Part shown: positions 1 to 9,401 of the stretch, piece after piece
How the letters are laid out: each line of letters begins with the position of its first letter
How positions within the stretch are numbered: position 1 is the stretch's first letter
DNA from: Marinobacter oulmenensis
GTDB taxonomy: Bacteria > Pseudomonadota > Gammaproteobacteria > Pseudomonadales > Oleiphilaceae
Direction: 5' to 3'
NCBI RefSeq assembly: GCF_014201735.1
Contig: NZ_JACHFE010000002.1
Coordinates: 248,001 to 312,000, forward strand
Length of the DNA: 64,000 nt
Translations under genes and position numbers: made by a program
Notes under the pieces: model-generated
Told to the model about the DNA's origin: nothing
The model's database searches: none
The model's input: only the letters and a program-made list of their open reading frames with translations

Positions 1-1
1 G

Positions 2-244
<243 letters not shown>

Positions 245-245
245 G

Positions 246-878
246 TCAGACCGCGCCTTCCTGCCGGCTGACGTTGGCGTAGAGTTTCAGATAATCCGTG
301 CTGGTGACAATGCCGGTCGGTTTGCCGGTGGTATCAACCACCAGTGCGGCGTTCAGCTGGTGGGCCAGCATCAGCCGGGCCAGTTGGTGGGCATCGGTTT
401 CCGGTGACGCGGTAAGAAAGGCGGGCAGCTCGATGTGCACGAGGGATTGGTTCATGCTGGCGGAGGTGTTCTCATGCAGCCAACTGAGCAGCCAGCGAAG
501 GTCCAGCAGCCCCGCGACGTTGTTCTCCGCCAGAATCACCAGGTGATGGACACCACTGTCCTCCATCAATCCCAGTGCTTCACCGACCGTGGCGGTGGCC
601 GGGGCTGTGTAAATGGCCGGAGAACTGATCTCCGATACCGGTAGATAGACTCGCTCCTCGGGTCGTTCCCCGGCGGCGGCACCATATTCCTGCAATGCTT
701 TCTGACGGCTGCCGCTATGAGCGGCCTGCTGGAACTCCGCGTCGGTTGCTTCACTGTGGCTGGCGGAAATGGGGCCGGCCTCGGTCAATTCGGTTACATC
801 CCCCACACGGCGATTGCGAAATACTTCCGGCAATCGCGTGCCGACCGGTCGGCCCGGCTCACTGACATGGATCGACAT
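246..878 (-). CDS. CBS-domain-containing protein
   Basis: 210 residues. The C-terminal half (about 85-205) holds two CBS repeats, recognisable from VYLPVSEISSPAIYTAP..TVGEALGLMEDSGVHHLVIL and the second VVDTTGKPTGIVTSTDYLKLY. CBS pairs bind adenine nucleotides and usually act as regulatory modules. The N-terminal ~80 residues are polar and carry no recognised domain. The start is supported by AGAGGTGTGCA just before the ATG. No enzyme or transporter domain is attached, so the partner is unknown. Gene neighbours give no strong clue. Confidence 0.8.
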   Translation of the reverse strand: MSIHVSEPGRPVGTRLPEVFRNRRVGDVTELTEAGPISASHSEATDAEFQQAAHSGSRQKALQEYGAAAGERPEERVYLPVSEISSPAIYTAPATATVGEALGLMEDSGVHHLVILAENNVAGLLDLRWLLSWLHENTSASMNQSLVHIELPAFLTASPETDAHQLARLMLAHQLNAALVVDTTGKPTGIVTSTDYLKLYANVSRQEGAV

Positions 879-982
879 TGCACACCTCTATGGATCATGG
901 CCTGGAAATCCTGCCGGGCCTCTTTCTTATTAACGGCAAGGCTCCGATTTCCTTCATACCCTAGTTGGTGGCAGGCGGCAAG

Positions 983-2851
983 TTACTTTGGGTAGAGTCG
1001 ATTCGGTTGCACCCGCCTGCACAGGTGCGCGGGAAGGCAGGATGGCTGACCGGTCAGGCAGTCAGCAAGGTGCTCTGCCAGCAGGGGAGCCCAGGCAAGC
1101 CCTTTGCTGCCAAACCCTCCGAGCAGATAAAGACCCGGCGGGCCAGACCCTCCTGCGCCGCTCAGGGGACCGGCGGCAGGCTGGTAGTCGTGGGTTGTGC
1201 AGCGGAAGGAGACCCGACCGGTCAATGTGTCTGGCTGCACTGTGTCATCGCCGACGACTGCAGGCAGCATTTGCCGGAGTTCCTGCAGGTTATGGCGGTG
1301 GCTTTCCGGCGTTTCCGACGGGTTGTCGTCGTGTAGATCAAAGGTTGCTCCGGTGACTGCGTGGTCGCCATGGGCGGGGTTCAGGTACTTGGTCCCGGAA
1401 ATGACAATGTCAGGAAGATTGAAGCGGGCGGCCGGCAGGCTGGATATCTGGCCCCGGATATTCTTGAGCCTGAGCCGGTCGCCTTCGGGCAGCAACGATG
1501 CACTTTGATGGCCGCCAGCCACCACCAGTCGGAGAGTTCTGATGGGCTCGCCCTGATCATGATGGACCAGCCAGTGTTCGCCCTGTCTTTCAATGTGGCT
1601 GACCTGGTGGCCAAACCGGCGCTCAATGTTGTCGTGCTGGGCCAGGGTGCGACAGGCTCTGGCTGGCTCCAGCCAGCCAGAACCGGGAAACCACAGCCCG
1701 TCGGATTCCACGGGCAGGCCGGCCAGTTCCGAGGCCTGCTCGGGGTTAACGGGCTTCAACAGCTGTTCCGGATACCGGTTACGGGCCAGAAAACGGCGTT
1801 GCCGGTCCGCCTCTTGTTCCGTGGTTGCCAGTTGCAGCAGTCCCGTCGGATGCCAGAACTGCCCCTGCCAGGGTTGATAGAATCGCTGACTGAACGCCAG
1901 GGCGGTGGCAGAAAGTTCGGTCTGGGCGTTGTACTCAATGCCCAGCTTGACGTACAGCGCCCCCTGGGGATTGCCTGATGCTTCTTCGCCCGGCTCCCGG
2001 GCACGGTCAAGCAGAATGACCTGAAGACCTCGGTCAGCGAGATTTCGGGCGAGGGTGGTCCCGGCGATACCGGCGCCAACGATAACAATCGGCTCATCGC
2101 CGGTTACAGAAGCCGGAGCCGGACCGTCCAGGTGACCGGTCAGCATGTCCCTTTTGCGGCCGAAGCCCGGAACTTTCGCCATCGCAAAGCCCGCCCCGGC
2201 CAGGGCGCGCCTTATCCGCCCGACGGCCGTGAAGGTTGCCAGGGTGCTGCCGGGTCGGCTGTGCTGGCGTATCAGTTTGATGGCCTGTTCCAGCCACATA
2301 TCCGGGTTTTTCGCCGGTGCAAACCCGTCGAGGAACCAGGCGTCTGCCTGGAAATCAAGGGCCTGCCAGGCGTCGAGGACATCCCCGAAGTACAGCGTTA
2401 GACGGACTCTGCCTCCAGCCAGGACCAAACGGTGGGTGCCTTTGAGTAAGGGGGGATAGTGTCGGATCAGTTCGTCAGCCTGATCGGAAAGCGCAGGCCA
2501 GAGTTCCAGAGCGCGGGCAAGATCTTCCCGGGTGAGCGGGTAACGCTCTACCGATACGAAGTGCAGGATGCCTTTGTCCTCTCCGGGGCGCTGGTCAAGC
2601 CATTCCTTCCAGGCACTCAGAAAGTTCAGGCCGGTGCCAAAACCCGTCTCTGCGATCACAAAATGGCTGCCGGCCGGCAGCGCACGGAAACGTTGAGGCA
2701 GGTTGTTACCGTCCAGAAAAACATGACGGGTTTCAGCCAGCCCGTCATCGCGGCTAAAATAGACATCCCCGAACTGCACGGATTCCGGGACGCCGTCTGA
2801 CCACCGAAGCTCTGCCGGTTCAAGGGCGGGGGATACGGGCTGATCTGCCAT
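983..2851 (-). CDS. mnmC: Bifunctional tRNA 5-methylaminomethyl-2-thiouridine biosynthesis protein MnmC
   Basis: 622 residues, normal length for the fused enzyme. The N-terminal methyltransferase half has the SAM-binding ETGFGTGLNFLSAW near residue 70 and a DAWFLDGFAPAKNP segment. The C-terminal half is an FAD-dependent oxidase starting with VIVGAGIAGTTLARNLADRG near 255 and ending in YLLGGFGSKGLAWAPL. MnmC removes the carboxymethyl group from cmnm5s2U and then methylates nm5s2U at the wobble position 34 of tRNAs. It lies 4 bp downstream of the cyclophilin gene, so the two may share a transcript. Confidence 0.95.
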   Translation of the reverse strand: MADQPVSPALEPAELRWSDGVPESVQFGDVYFSRDDGLAETRHVFLDGNNLPQRFRALPAGSHFVIAETGFGTGLNFLSAWKEWLDQRPGEDKGILHFVSVERYPLTREDLARALELWPALSDQADELIRHYPPLLKGTHRLVLAGGRVRLTLYFGDVLDAWQALDFQADAWFLDGFAPAKNPDMWLEQAIKLIRQHSRPGSTLATFTAVGRIRRALAGAGFAMAKVPGFGRKRDMLTGHLDGPAPASVTGDEPIVIVGAGIAGTTLARNLADRGLQVILLDRAREPGEEASGNPQGALYVKLGIEYNAQTELSATALAFSQRFYQPWQGQFWHPTGLLQLATTEQEADRQRRFLARNRYPEQLLKPVNPEQASELAGLPVESDGLWFPGSGWLEPARACRTLAQHDNIERRFGHQVSHIERQGEHWLVHHDQGEPIRTLRLVVAGGHQSASLLPEGDRLRLKNIRGQISSLPAARFNLPDIVISGTKYLNPAHGDHAVTGATFDLHDDNPSETPESHRHNLQELRQMLPAVVGDDTVQPDTLTGRVSFRCTTHDYQPAAGPLSGAGGSGPPGLYLLGGFGSKGLAWAPLLAEHLADCLTGQPSCLPAHLCRRVQPNRLYPK

Positions 2852-2855
2852 CCGC

Positions 2856-3446
2856 TCAGTCGTCCGGGTTCAGTCGTTTGACGCTCTGGATGACAACGGG
2901 CTCTCTCGGCACATCGGACATGCCGCCAACCCGGCCGGTCTCGACCCTGGCGATACGGTCGATCACCCCCATGCCTTCGGTCACTTTGCCGAAGACCGCA
3001 TAGCCAGGCCCGCGCACACCGGCGTTCAGGAAACCATTGTCGGCGACATTGATGAAAAACTGCGAGGTAGCGGAGTTCGGGTTACTGGTCCGGGCCATGG
3101 CAATGGTGCCCCTCAGATTGGGCAGGGTCTCAGAGGCTTCATTGGTGATGGGAGCGTCGGTAGTCTTGCGCGACATGGCCTTGTCAAAGCCGCCCCCCTG
3201 GATCATGAAGCCGGAAATCACCCGGTGGAACAGCGTATCGGCGTAGAACCCTTCGTCTACGTACGAGAGAAAGTTTTCGACCGTCTCCGGGGCCACGTCG
3301 GGCCGAAGTCTGACCACGAAGGCGCCTTCAGATGTGACAAAGCGGACACTGGGCAGCGGTTCAGCAGCATGGGCCGGGCCGCCCAGGGCCAGCAACGCCA
3401 CCAGAAAAGCTGAGACAAAATTGAGGGCAGGGGAAGCGTGTTTCAT
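2856..3446 (-). CDS. Periplasmic cyclophilin-type peptidyl-prolyl cis-trans isomerase
   Basis: 196 residues. A Sec signal peptide (about 1-27, hydrophobic core [14 protein letters not shown], AxA-type site at AHA-AE) precedes a bacterial cyclophilin domain. Family motifs visible are [14 protein letters not shown], the [20 protein letters not shown] stretch and [15 protein letters not shown]. The enzyme accelerates isomerisation at prolyl bonds during protein folding in the periplasm (PpiA class). An ATG follows the leader region at 3447-3560, where no further gene is seen. Confidence 0.92.
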   Translation of the reverse strand: MKHASPALNFVSAFLVALLALGGPAHAAEPLPSVRFVTSEGAFVVRLRPDVAPETVENFLSYVDEGFYADTLFHRVISGFMIQGGGFDKAMSRKTTDAPITNEASETLPNLRGTIAMARTSNPNSATSQFFINVADNGFLNAGVRGPGYAVFGKVTEGMGVIDRIARVETGRVGGMSDVPREPVVIQSVKRLNPDD

Positions 3447-3564
3447 GTCAGGACCACTCGACGCTATTGAACATTAACCATCGGCCCGGATGCCGGCAAA
3501 TGGGAACCGGGCCGGATATTAGCAGACTCCGGCCCGATGAATCATGATCAAAAGCAAAACGCTC

Positions 3565-4035
3565 TCAGGCGCTGGCCAGTACGGTGCTACTGGAGACCCT
3601 GGTCTGTTCGCCCTTGGCGCCGTAGAGTTTCTGTTGGCTGGAAGCGCCGCGGAAAATGTCTGTCAGTCTTCCCAGGCGTTTCTGCAGATGGCCGACAACG
3701 CGGCCATTGTTCTGGTTCAGGGATTGGCAGGCGCGAAGTTTTTCATCGGCCTGTTGCCAGAGCTGGTAGAGGTCGTCCATGCCGGCTGCGCGGATGAAGC
3801 GGGAAGGGGCGCCGGCAGTGGGCTTGTAGCCCATGCTGACGAGCAGGTGAATCTTGCGCTTGGCGCGTTCCCGGATAGCTTCGAGAATCGCGTTTTTTTC
3901 CGAAGTGATGCCCTGGAGCTCTGAAATGTCAGAGGACGAGAGTGTCGTTTTTTCCCGGGACAGGACATCCGTCAGATTGTCCAGTTGACGGATGTCCTCC
4001 TGGAGGAGTTGTTTCAGATCATCAATTGCGGCCAT
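3565..4035 (-). CDS. flgN: Flagellar chaperone FlgN
   Basis: 156 residues, mostly alpha-helical. LKQLLQEDIRQLDNLTDVLSREKTTL and ITSEKNAILEAI match the FlgN family, the export chaperone for the hook-filament junction proteins FlgK and FlgL. It follows flgM by 7 bp on the same strand, the usual flgMN pair. The far C-terminus is serine rich (VSSSTVLASA). Identification rests on helical pattern plus context, since FlgN proteins are poorly conserved. Confidence 0.88.
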   Translation of the reverse strand: MAAIDDLKQLLQEDIRQLDNLTDVLSREKTTLSSSDISELQGITSEKNAILEAIRERAKRKIHLLVSMGYKPTAGAPSRFIRAAGMDDLYQLWQQADEKLRACQSLNQNNGRVVGHLQKRLGRLTDIFRGASSQQKLYGAKGEQTRVSSSTVLASA

Positions 4036-4042
4036 GATTTAC

Positions 4043-4369
4043 TCACCCGAAAATGCTTTTATCCATCTCAAGCATTTTCTGGGCCAGTTTTTCCGCATCC
4101 ACCTTGTAGGTTCCGTCTTCAAGGGCCGAGCGAATCTCGGCTATACGGTCATCATCCATTTCTGGAGCCTCTCCGAGTTTCTGCTCCAGCTGCTTCAGGT
4201 TTTTGGCCTGACTGCTGAGGCTTACGTTATCACCGCGCGCTGCTGCTCCCTGAGCCTTGCTCTGCTCGCCGGCCGGTGCCTGTGAGTTCTGGCTACCGGA
4301 AGATTTGTCGGCCGTGGTTCTGGGGTTGTTGACCTGGCCCGGGCCAATTCCATTCAAGTCAACTGACAT
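4043..4369 (-). CDS. flgM: Anti-sigma-28 factor FlgM
   Basis: 108 residues. The N-terminal half is polar and disordered (VNNPRTTADKSSGSQNSQAPAG). The C-terminal half has the sigma-28-binding signature DNVSLSSQAKNLKQLEQKL and DDDRIAEIRSALEDGTYKVDAEKLAQKML. FlgM holds FliA inactive until the hook-basal body is complete and is then exported through it. A sigma-28 promoter at 4431-4457 lies just upstream, giving the well-known feedback in which FliA drives its own inhibitor. Confidence 0.95.
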   Translation of the reverse strand: MSVDLNGIGPGQVNNPRTTADKSSGSQNSQAPAGEQSKAQGAAARGDNVSLSSQAKNLKQLEQKLGEAPEMDDDRIAEIRSALEDGTYKVDAEKLAQKMLEMDKSIFG

Positions 4370-4430
4370 AAGAGTACCTGCTTGCCTTGGGCCACAGCGA
4401 TGGCTGTGGCGAATTCTGGTTTATAGCTAC

Positions 4431-4457
4431 TTAACGGCAACGGATCGCCATACTTTA
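4431..4457 (-). promoter_or_regulatory. Sigma-28 (FliA) promoter for flgM-flgN
   Basis: On the minus strand the sequence is TAAAGTAT, 11 bases, then GCCGTTAA. This matches the FliA consensus TAAAGTTT-N11-GCCGATAA with two mismatches and the exact spacing. It ends 61 bp before the flgM start codon. Confidence 0.85.
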
Positions 4458-4469
4458 GAATAAAACCGG

Positions 4470-4495
4470 AAAAAAATTGCCGCCCCGGAAGGCGG
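4470..4495 (-). terminator. Probable rho-independent terminator of flgA
   Basis: On the minus strand, CCGCC / GGCGG forms a 5-bp stem with a 6-nt loop, followed by CAA and a run of seven T. It lies 6 bp after the flgA stop and just upstream of the flgM promoter, so it would separate the two transcripts. The stem is short. Confidence 0.5.
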
Positions 4496-4500
4496 GCCTC

Positions 4501-5211
4501 TTACATAGGGATTTCCACCCTTCCTGGCGCGATTACCCTGGCCCTGACTGTTCGTGCCGAGCTCAGATTTTCAATCAGTACCTGATCGCCGACACTGGCG
4601 TTTGCCAGGGCCTTGCCTCGGGACTGAACCGAAAACGACTCGCTTCGAGCCACGATAATAACATGGTCGCCACGCTCAATGGCATCCGGTGCCTCCAGGA
4701 GGTCTGGCGTGATCAATGTGCCGGCCTTGACCGGACGGCGCAGGATCATGCCGGTAATCTGTTCCCTGTCGGTCAGCACGCCTTTATAGCTGGAGTTGAG
4801 CTGAACCTCCGAGACTTTCAGCAGGCTGTCCTGGAGAAGCTCCCCTCTTGCCAGCGGCCGTGCTGCAACCAGTCCCGGGCCGAAGATATCCAGATCGGCG
4901 GTGACGTACATTCGCCAGGGGCGGTTGCCGCTGCAGGCTACCAGAACCGAAGGTCGGGTTGAGCGCATGGGGTCCGTGCTGAAGCTGGTTTCCAGCTCCC
5001 CGGGGCAGTCCGCCAGTGAAACCCGGCTGTCAATGTGCCCGACCTCGAACTCAATCCGGATATTCCGGGAAGATTGCTCGTCCGCCCACTGCTGCAGGAA
5101 AAGGCGGGTCGCCTCCCGGATGTCATCGGCTTCAGTTGCCGCTGCTGCCCTTGTTCCCTGGAGGCTCAGCAATAGCCCGAGGGTAGCCAAAAAGATGGTT
5201 CGCTTCTGCAC
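4501..5211 (-). CDS. flgA: Flagellar basal-body P-ring formation chaperone FlgA
   Basis: 236 residues. The signal peptide (MQKRTIFLATLGLLLSLQGTRAAAA) directs it to the periplasm. The C-terminal two thirds contain the SAF-like domain, with ARPLARGELLQDSLLKVSEV, MILRRPVKAGTLITPDLLE and the closing QSRGKALANASVGDQVLIEN. FlgA is needed for assembly of FlgI into the P ring. It is transcribed away from cheV across a 189-bp divergent region. The arrangement flgMN / flgA / cheV-cheR matches the Pseudomonas-type flagellar cluster. Confidence 0.94.
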   Translation of the reverse strand: MQKRTIFLATLGLLLSLQGTRAAAATEADDIREATRLFLQQWADEQSSRNIRIEFEVGHIDSRVSLADCPGELETSFSTDPMRSTRPSVLVACSGNRPWRMYVTADLDIFGPGLVAARPLARGELLQDSLLKVSEVQLNSSYKGVLTDREQITGMILRRPVKAGTLITPDLLEAPDAIERGDHVIIVARSESFSVQSRGKALANASVGDQVLIENLSSARTVRARVIAPGRVEIPM

Positions 5212-5256
5212 CGGATTGTCCTATGCTGTCACCAAAAGGATAAATAAAATTAACCT

Positions 5257-5283
5257 TAATGAACGAGCGCTCCCCGCCGATAA
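5257..5283 (+). promoter_or_regulatory. Candidate sigma-28 promoter for cheV-cheR
   Basis: TAAT, 15 bases, then a perfect GCCGATAA -10 element, against a consensus of TAAA-N15-GCCGATAA. It reads rightward towards cheV, leaving a leader of about 110 nt. The -10 match is exact, while the -35 is only partly matched beyond the first bases. Confidence 0.6.
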
Positions 5284-5400
5284 AACCTGTATGGTTGCGG
5301 GGAAACGCGTCAACGTTTTGACCCATATCCGGGAAACGTCCGTATAGGACGGTATAAAGCAAATTCAATGCCGGCTTCGGCACGCCAGGAGTGAAAAATC

Positions 5401-6330
5401 ATGGCAGGTGTTTTGGACAGCGTTAACCAACGCACTCAAATGGTCGGGCAGAACCGGCTCGAGCTTCTGCTGTTCCGGCTTGTGGGCCAACAGGTATACG
5501 GCATTAACGTGTTCAAGGTGAGGGAAGTGCTGCCTTGCCCCAAGCTGTCGTCAATTCCCAATAGCCGAAGTGTGGTTCGGGGCGTTTCCCACGTACGGGG
5601 CGAGACCATCCCCATTATCGATCTGAGCATGGCCATTGGCCTGCCGGGCATTCCGCAGGAAAAGCTGTCGACCAGTTTTGTTATCATCACCGAGTACAAT
5701 CGCAAGACTCAGGGTTTCCTGGTGGCCGGCGTTGAGCGGATCATGAACATGAACTGGGAAAATATTCTTCCTCCACCCAAAGGGGCGGGCAAGGACGTAT
5801 ACCTGACTGCGGTTACCAAGGTTGATGAAAAACTCATTGAAGTCATCGATGTAGAAAAGATTCTTGCAGAAGTTTCTCCGCTGCGTGAAGATGTCACCGA
5901 AGAGCTGGTCGCTCGAAGCACGACTCGCGAGCCTGCGAACCTGCCTGTACTGGTGGTGGATGATTCATCCGTAGCCCGGCGCCAGATCCAGCGCTGTCTG
6001 ACAGCGATAGGTCTCGAGGTGGTGACCCGCAATGACGGCAAGCAGGCGCTGGAGCACCTCAGGGAAGTTACCCAGGATGGCTCCAAGGCAACCGATCATT
6101 TCGCGATGGTGATCTCGGATGTGGAGATGCCCGAGATGGATGGCTACACCCTGGTTACCCGGGTCAAGGAAAGTCCGGCATTGCACGATATTTATGTCAT
6201 GTTGCATACCTCCCTGAGTGGTGTGTTCAACAAAGCCATGGTACAAAAGGTCGGCGCTGACGACTTCATGGCCAAATTCAGCGCCGATGAGCTGGCGGAG
6301 CGGGTCATGGAGATCCTCGACAGGACATGA
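5401..6330 (+). CDS. cheV: Chemotaxis protein CheV (CheW domain plus receiver)
   Basis: 309 residues. Residues ~15-165 form a CheW domain (LELLLFRLVGQQVYGINVFKVREV; RGVSHVRGETIPIIDL). Residues ~180-305 form a response-regulator receiver with VDD at the start, an acceptor Asp240 in VISDVEMPEMDG, and a late lysine in DDFMAKFS. CheV couples receptors to CheA and adapts the signal through its receiver. The start codon follows CCAGGAGTGAAAAATC. Its stop overlaps the first possible cheR start (ATGA), indicating coupling. Confidence 0.95.
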   Translation: MAGVLDSVNQRTQMVGQNRLELLLFRLVGQQVYGINVFKVREVLPCPKLSSIPNSRSVVRGVSHVRGETIPIIDLSMAIGLPGIPQEKLSTSFVIITEYNRKTQGFLVAGVERIMNMNWENILPPPKGAGKDVYLTAVTKVDEKLIEVIDVEKILAEVSPLREDVTEELVARSTTREPANLPVLVVDDSSVARRQIQRCLTAIGLEVVTRNDGKQALEHLREVTQDGSKATDHFAMVISDVEMPEMDGYTLVTRVKESPALHDIYVMLHTSLSGVFNKAMVQKVGADDFMAKFSADELAERVMEILDRT

Positions 6331-7196
6331 GCTCGTCCGGACGTGTTCACTCCCACAGCAGAGATTCAATGAAAGCGGAAATAACGCCCCAGGAATACGA
6401 AGCGTTCAAAACGTTCCTGCAGGATGCATGTGGCATCCTGCTTGGAGACAATAAGCAGTATCTGGTGAAGAGTCGTCTGCGCCGGATTCTTGAGGAGAAC
6501 AGCCTGAATTCACTGGGCGAGTTGCTGGAGCGACTCAAACGCCCGGGCAGGAGTAACCTCAAGGAGGTGGTGATCGATGCAATGACCACCAATGAGACGC
6601 TCTGGTTCCGTGACAATCATCCTTTCCGGATCCTCCAGGAGAAACTGCTTCCCGAGTTTGCCGAGCGCAAGAACAATCAGCCGTTGCGGATATGGTCGGC
6701 GGCCTGTTCCACCGGCCAGGAACCCTATTCCGTGGCGATGGTGACCGAAGAGTTCCGTCGAAACCGGCCGGGAAGGTTGCGGGATGTGAAGATCGTCGCA
6801 ACCGACATCTCCAAAAGCGTTCTGGAAGTGGCCCGCCGGGGCGAGTATGAGATGCTTGCCATCGGCCGCGGTCTGTCGCCGGAACGGCAAAAGCAGTTCT
6901 TCGCGTCATCCGCCAATGGCGGTTGGCAGATCAAGCCGCAGATCAAATCCATGGTGGAGTTCAAGGAACTGAATCTGCTCGAGCGCTATCTGTTGGGCAA
7001 GTTCGATGTCATTCTTTGCCGGAATGTTCTGATTTATTTTTCCGCAGATCTCAAGAAAGACATCCTGACCCGTCTGCATGCTTCGCTGAATCCCGATGGT
7101 TACCTGATTCTTGGAGCCTCTGAGTCTCTTAATGGCCTGTCTCATCTGTACGAAATGGTGCAGTGTCACCCAGGCATCATCTATAGGAAAAAATAG
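6327..7196 (+). CDS. cheR: Chemotaxis protein methyltransferase CheR
   Basis: 289 residues from the ATGA-overlapping start at 6327. A second in-frame ATG at 6369 (MKAEITPQEYEAF) fits family alignments better and may be the real start. The N-terminal helical domain (FLQDACGILLGDNKQYLVKSRL) is followed by the SAM-dependent methyltransferase core: LRIWSAACSTGQEPYSVAM, IVATDISKSVLEVAR, FDVILCRNVLIYF. CheR methylates glutamates on chemoreceptors using SAM. It is paired with cheV, a common arrangement in this lineage. Confidence 0.95.
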   Translation: MSSSGRVHSHSRDSMKAEITPQEYEAFKTFLQDACGILLGDNKQYLVKSRLRRILEENSLNSLGELLERLKRPGRSNLKEVVIDAMTTNETLWFRDNHPFRILQEKLLPEFAERKNNQPLRIWSAACSTGQEPYSVAMVTEEFRRNRPGRLRDVKIVATDISKSVLEVARRGEYEMLAIGRGLSPERQKQFFASSANGGWQIKPQIKSMVEFKELNLLERYLLGKFDVILCRNVLIYFSADLKKDILTRLHASLNPDGYLILGASESLNGLSHLYEMVQCHPGIIYRKK

Positions 7197-7199
7197 CCC

Positions 7200-8381
7200 G
7201 TGCCCTTGAATGTATGGGTGCTGGTGGTCGCCCAGGCCCTGGCTATGTGCACGGCACCCTTTATTGTCTTTATTGGCAGTATCCAGGGGCGGCTGTTGGC
7301 GCCGGCCCCGGAGTACGCAACGCTCCCGGTCGGGTTGGTTGTGGTGGGCACGGTGCTCTCCATCAAGCCGGCAACCTGGCTGATGGCGCGGCTCGGACGC
7401 AAGCCTGTCATGCTGTTGGGTACCGTGGCCGGAATGGCCGCCGGCATGGTCGGTCTGCTGGCATCCTGGCAGTCGAGTTTCCTTCTAATGTGCCTTGCCG
7501 CACTGATGGGTGGCAGCGGGTTGGCGGTTGTCCACCAGTACCGTTTTGCCGCCATGGAGTCAGTCAAGCCGACCCTGGCGGGTTCTGCGGCTTCCCGGGT
7601 TCTTCTCGGCGGCCTGGGCGCTGCCTGGCTGGGGCCTGAAGTCGCCGCCCTGGGTGGTCATGAGGGTGACAGTTATCCATTTCTCTACAGTTGGGCAGGG
7701 CTGATTGCCGTTCAGGCCTGTGCCTTTGCGATTCTCTTTCTCGGATACCGGGCTGCCGGGGAATATACATCACACCGGGCCCCGTCCGGTGGTCGCCCTC
7801 TGAGCGAGATTCTCGCCAATCCTCTGGTCTGGACTGCCATTAGTGGTGCCGCCATCGGCTACGCGGTGATGAGTTTTATCATGACGGCCACGCCGCTGAG
7901 CATGACTGAGATGGCGGGCCATCCAATGGATGATGCCAAACGGGTTATCCAGTTACACATCATGGCCATGTACCTGCCTTCACTGATATCCGGCTGGTTG
8001 ACACGGGTAATGGGTATCCCGTTGATGATGGTCGTGGGGTTGGCGGCCTATACCGGCTGTGTGGTTCTGGCGGCCAATGGCATCAGTTTTCACCATTATC
8101 TGTCCGCTCTGCTGCTTCTCGGTGTTGGCTGGAACTTTCTGTTTGTCGGTGGAACGACGCTGCTACCGCAGGGCTATACCGACCAGGAGCGCTTTCGGGT
8201 TCAGGGTGTTAATGACATGCTGGTGTTTGGCACCCAGGCTTTGGCGGCCCTGAGTGCTGGCGCGGTTCTGGCGAATTTCGGGTGGATGCTGCTGGTTATT
8301 TTTACGGTTCCCCTGCTGGCGTTCCACAGCATTCTCATGGCGGTCTGGCTAACAGGGCGGACAAACCGCGGAACCGGATAA
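7200..8381 (+). CDS. Major facilitator superfamily transporter
   Basis: 393 residues with about 12 hydrophobic segments and a GTG start. MARLGRKPVMLLGT between the second and third segments is the MFS loop 2-3 motif (GxLaDrxGRkxxl-like). Later segments include LLLLGVGWNFLFVGGTTLLPQGYT, seen in several YfcJ/YhhS-like exporters. Substrate is unknown. It begins 4 bp after cheR on the same strand, but functional linkage to chemotaxis is doubtful. A LysR regulator follows 15 bp downstream. Confidence 0.85.
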   Translation: MPLNVWVLVVAQALAMCTAPFIVFIGSIQGRLLAPAPEYATLPVGLVVVGTVLSIKPATWLMARLGRKPVMLLGTVAGMAAGMVGLLASWQSSFLLMCLAALMGGSGLAVVHQYRFAAMESVKPTLAGSAASRVLLGGLGAAWLGPEVAALGGHEGDSYPFLYSWAGLIAVQACAFAILFLGYRAAGEYTSHRAPSGGRPLSEILANPLVWTAISGAAIGYAVMSFIMTATPLSMTEMAGHPMDDAKRVIQLHIMAMYLPSLISGWLTRVMGIPLMMVVGLAAYTGCVVLAANGISFHHYLSALLLLGVGWNFLFVGGTTLLPQGYTDQERFRVQGVNDMLVFGTQALAALSAGAVLANFGWMLLVIFTVPLLAFHSILMAVWLTGRTNRGTG

Positions 8382-8396
8382 GTTCAGGGGAGGTGT

Positions 8397-9296
8397 ATGG
8401 ATCAGCTTAATCTCAGGCATCTCTATTATTTCTGGATGATTAGCCGGGAAGGTTCCATTGCCCGAGCCAGCGAGGTTCTCGACCTGGCGCCCCAGACGCT
8501 TAGCGGACAGCTGTCAACGTTTGAAGCTCAGGTTGGCGGGCGCCTGTTCCGCCGGGAACGTCGTCGGCTGGTGCTGACCGATCTCGGGGAGATGGTTCAG
8601 GGCTATGCCGACGATATTTTTGCGCTGACGGGCGAGTTGCATGAAACTTTGCGCCTCGCGCCTTCTGATCGCCCACTCCATCTGTCTGCCGGTGTGTCGG
8701 CGACCATTCACAAGCTGATTGCCTATTATCTGCTGCAGCCCGCCATGCATTTGGATCGTACTATTCATCTGGACTGTCGAACCGGTCGGACCGAAGATCT
8801 GCTTCATAGCCTCAAGCGCCGGGAACTTGATGTGGTGTTAACTGACCGAATGCCAACACTGGAAGGTGTGGACCGGTTTGCTGTGCACCCTTTGTCCAGT
8901 TCGACGATCAGTCTGTTCGCCGCTCCGGCGCTCGCTGAAGCTTTGAGGGCAGGGTTTCCGGAATCCCTCAATGGCCGTCCTCTGCTTGCCAATGCCACAG
9001 ACACACCCTATTTCAGCAAGCTGATGAACTGGCTGACCCTGAACAATGTCAGGATGAACCTGGTTGCCCGAGTGGACGACAGTGCATTGATCAAGGTGTT
9101 TGGACGCGAGGGGTTCGGTGTATTTGCGGCGCCGACGCTGATCCAGGATGAAGTCTGCCGTCAGTATGAGGTGGAGCGGGTGGCCTCTTTGGATGAGGTG
9201 ACCGATCAGTTGTTTGCCGTGACTCGTAACCGCAGCCCCGCCCATGAGGGTGTTCGTGCCATCTGCGTGGCGGGAAACGTGGATAAGCGCGGATAA
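8397..9296 (+). CDS. LysR-family transcriptional regulator, NhaR-like
   Basis: 299 residues. The N-terminal winged helix-turn-helix (MDQLNLRHLYYFWMISREGSIARAS, LAPQTLSGQLSTFEAQVGGRLF) closely follows the NhaR subgroup pattern HLYYFW..YKEGS, PQT.(T/S)GQ...LE. The rest is the periplasmic-binding-like effector domain. NhaR activates Na+/H+ antiporter expression in enterics, but no nhaA is present here, so the regulon is unknown. The start follows CAGGGGAGGTGT. It is co-directional with the MFS gene, which is a plausible target. Confidence 0.87.
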   Translation: MDQLNLRHLYYFWMISREGSIARASEVLDLAPQTLSGQLSTFEAQVGGRLFRRERRRLVLTDLGEMVQGYADDIFALTGELHETLRLAPSDRPLHLSAGVSATIHKLIAYYLLQPAMHLDRTIHLDCRTGRTEDLLHSLKRRELDVVLTDRMPTLEGVDRFAVHPLSSSTISLFAAPALAEALRAGFPESLNGRPLLANATDTPYFSKLMNWLTLNNVRMNLVARVDDSALIKVFGREGFGVFAAPTLIQDEVCRQYEVERVASLDEVTDQLFAVTRNRSPAHEGVRAICVAGNVDKRG

Positions 9297-9401
9297 GCAT
9301 CGAAAAATACGATGCATAAAGATCAAGAAAGCTTATTTTGTCGAACTCTATTTTCCTTCATCCTGACCCTGTGTTCGATGCGAACCCGGAGGAGGGAAGC
9401 C

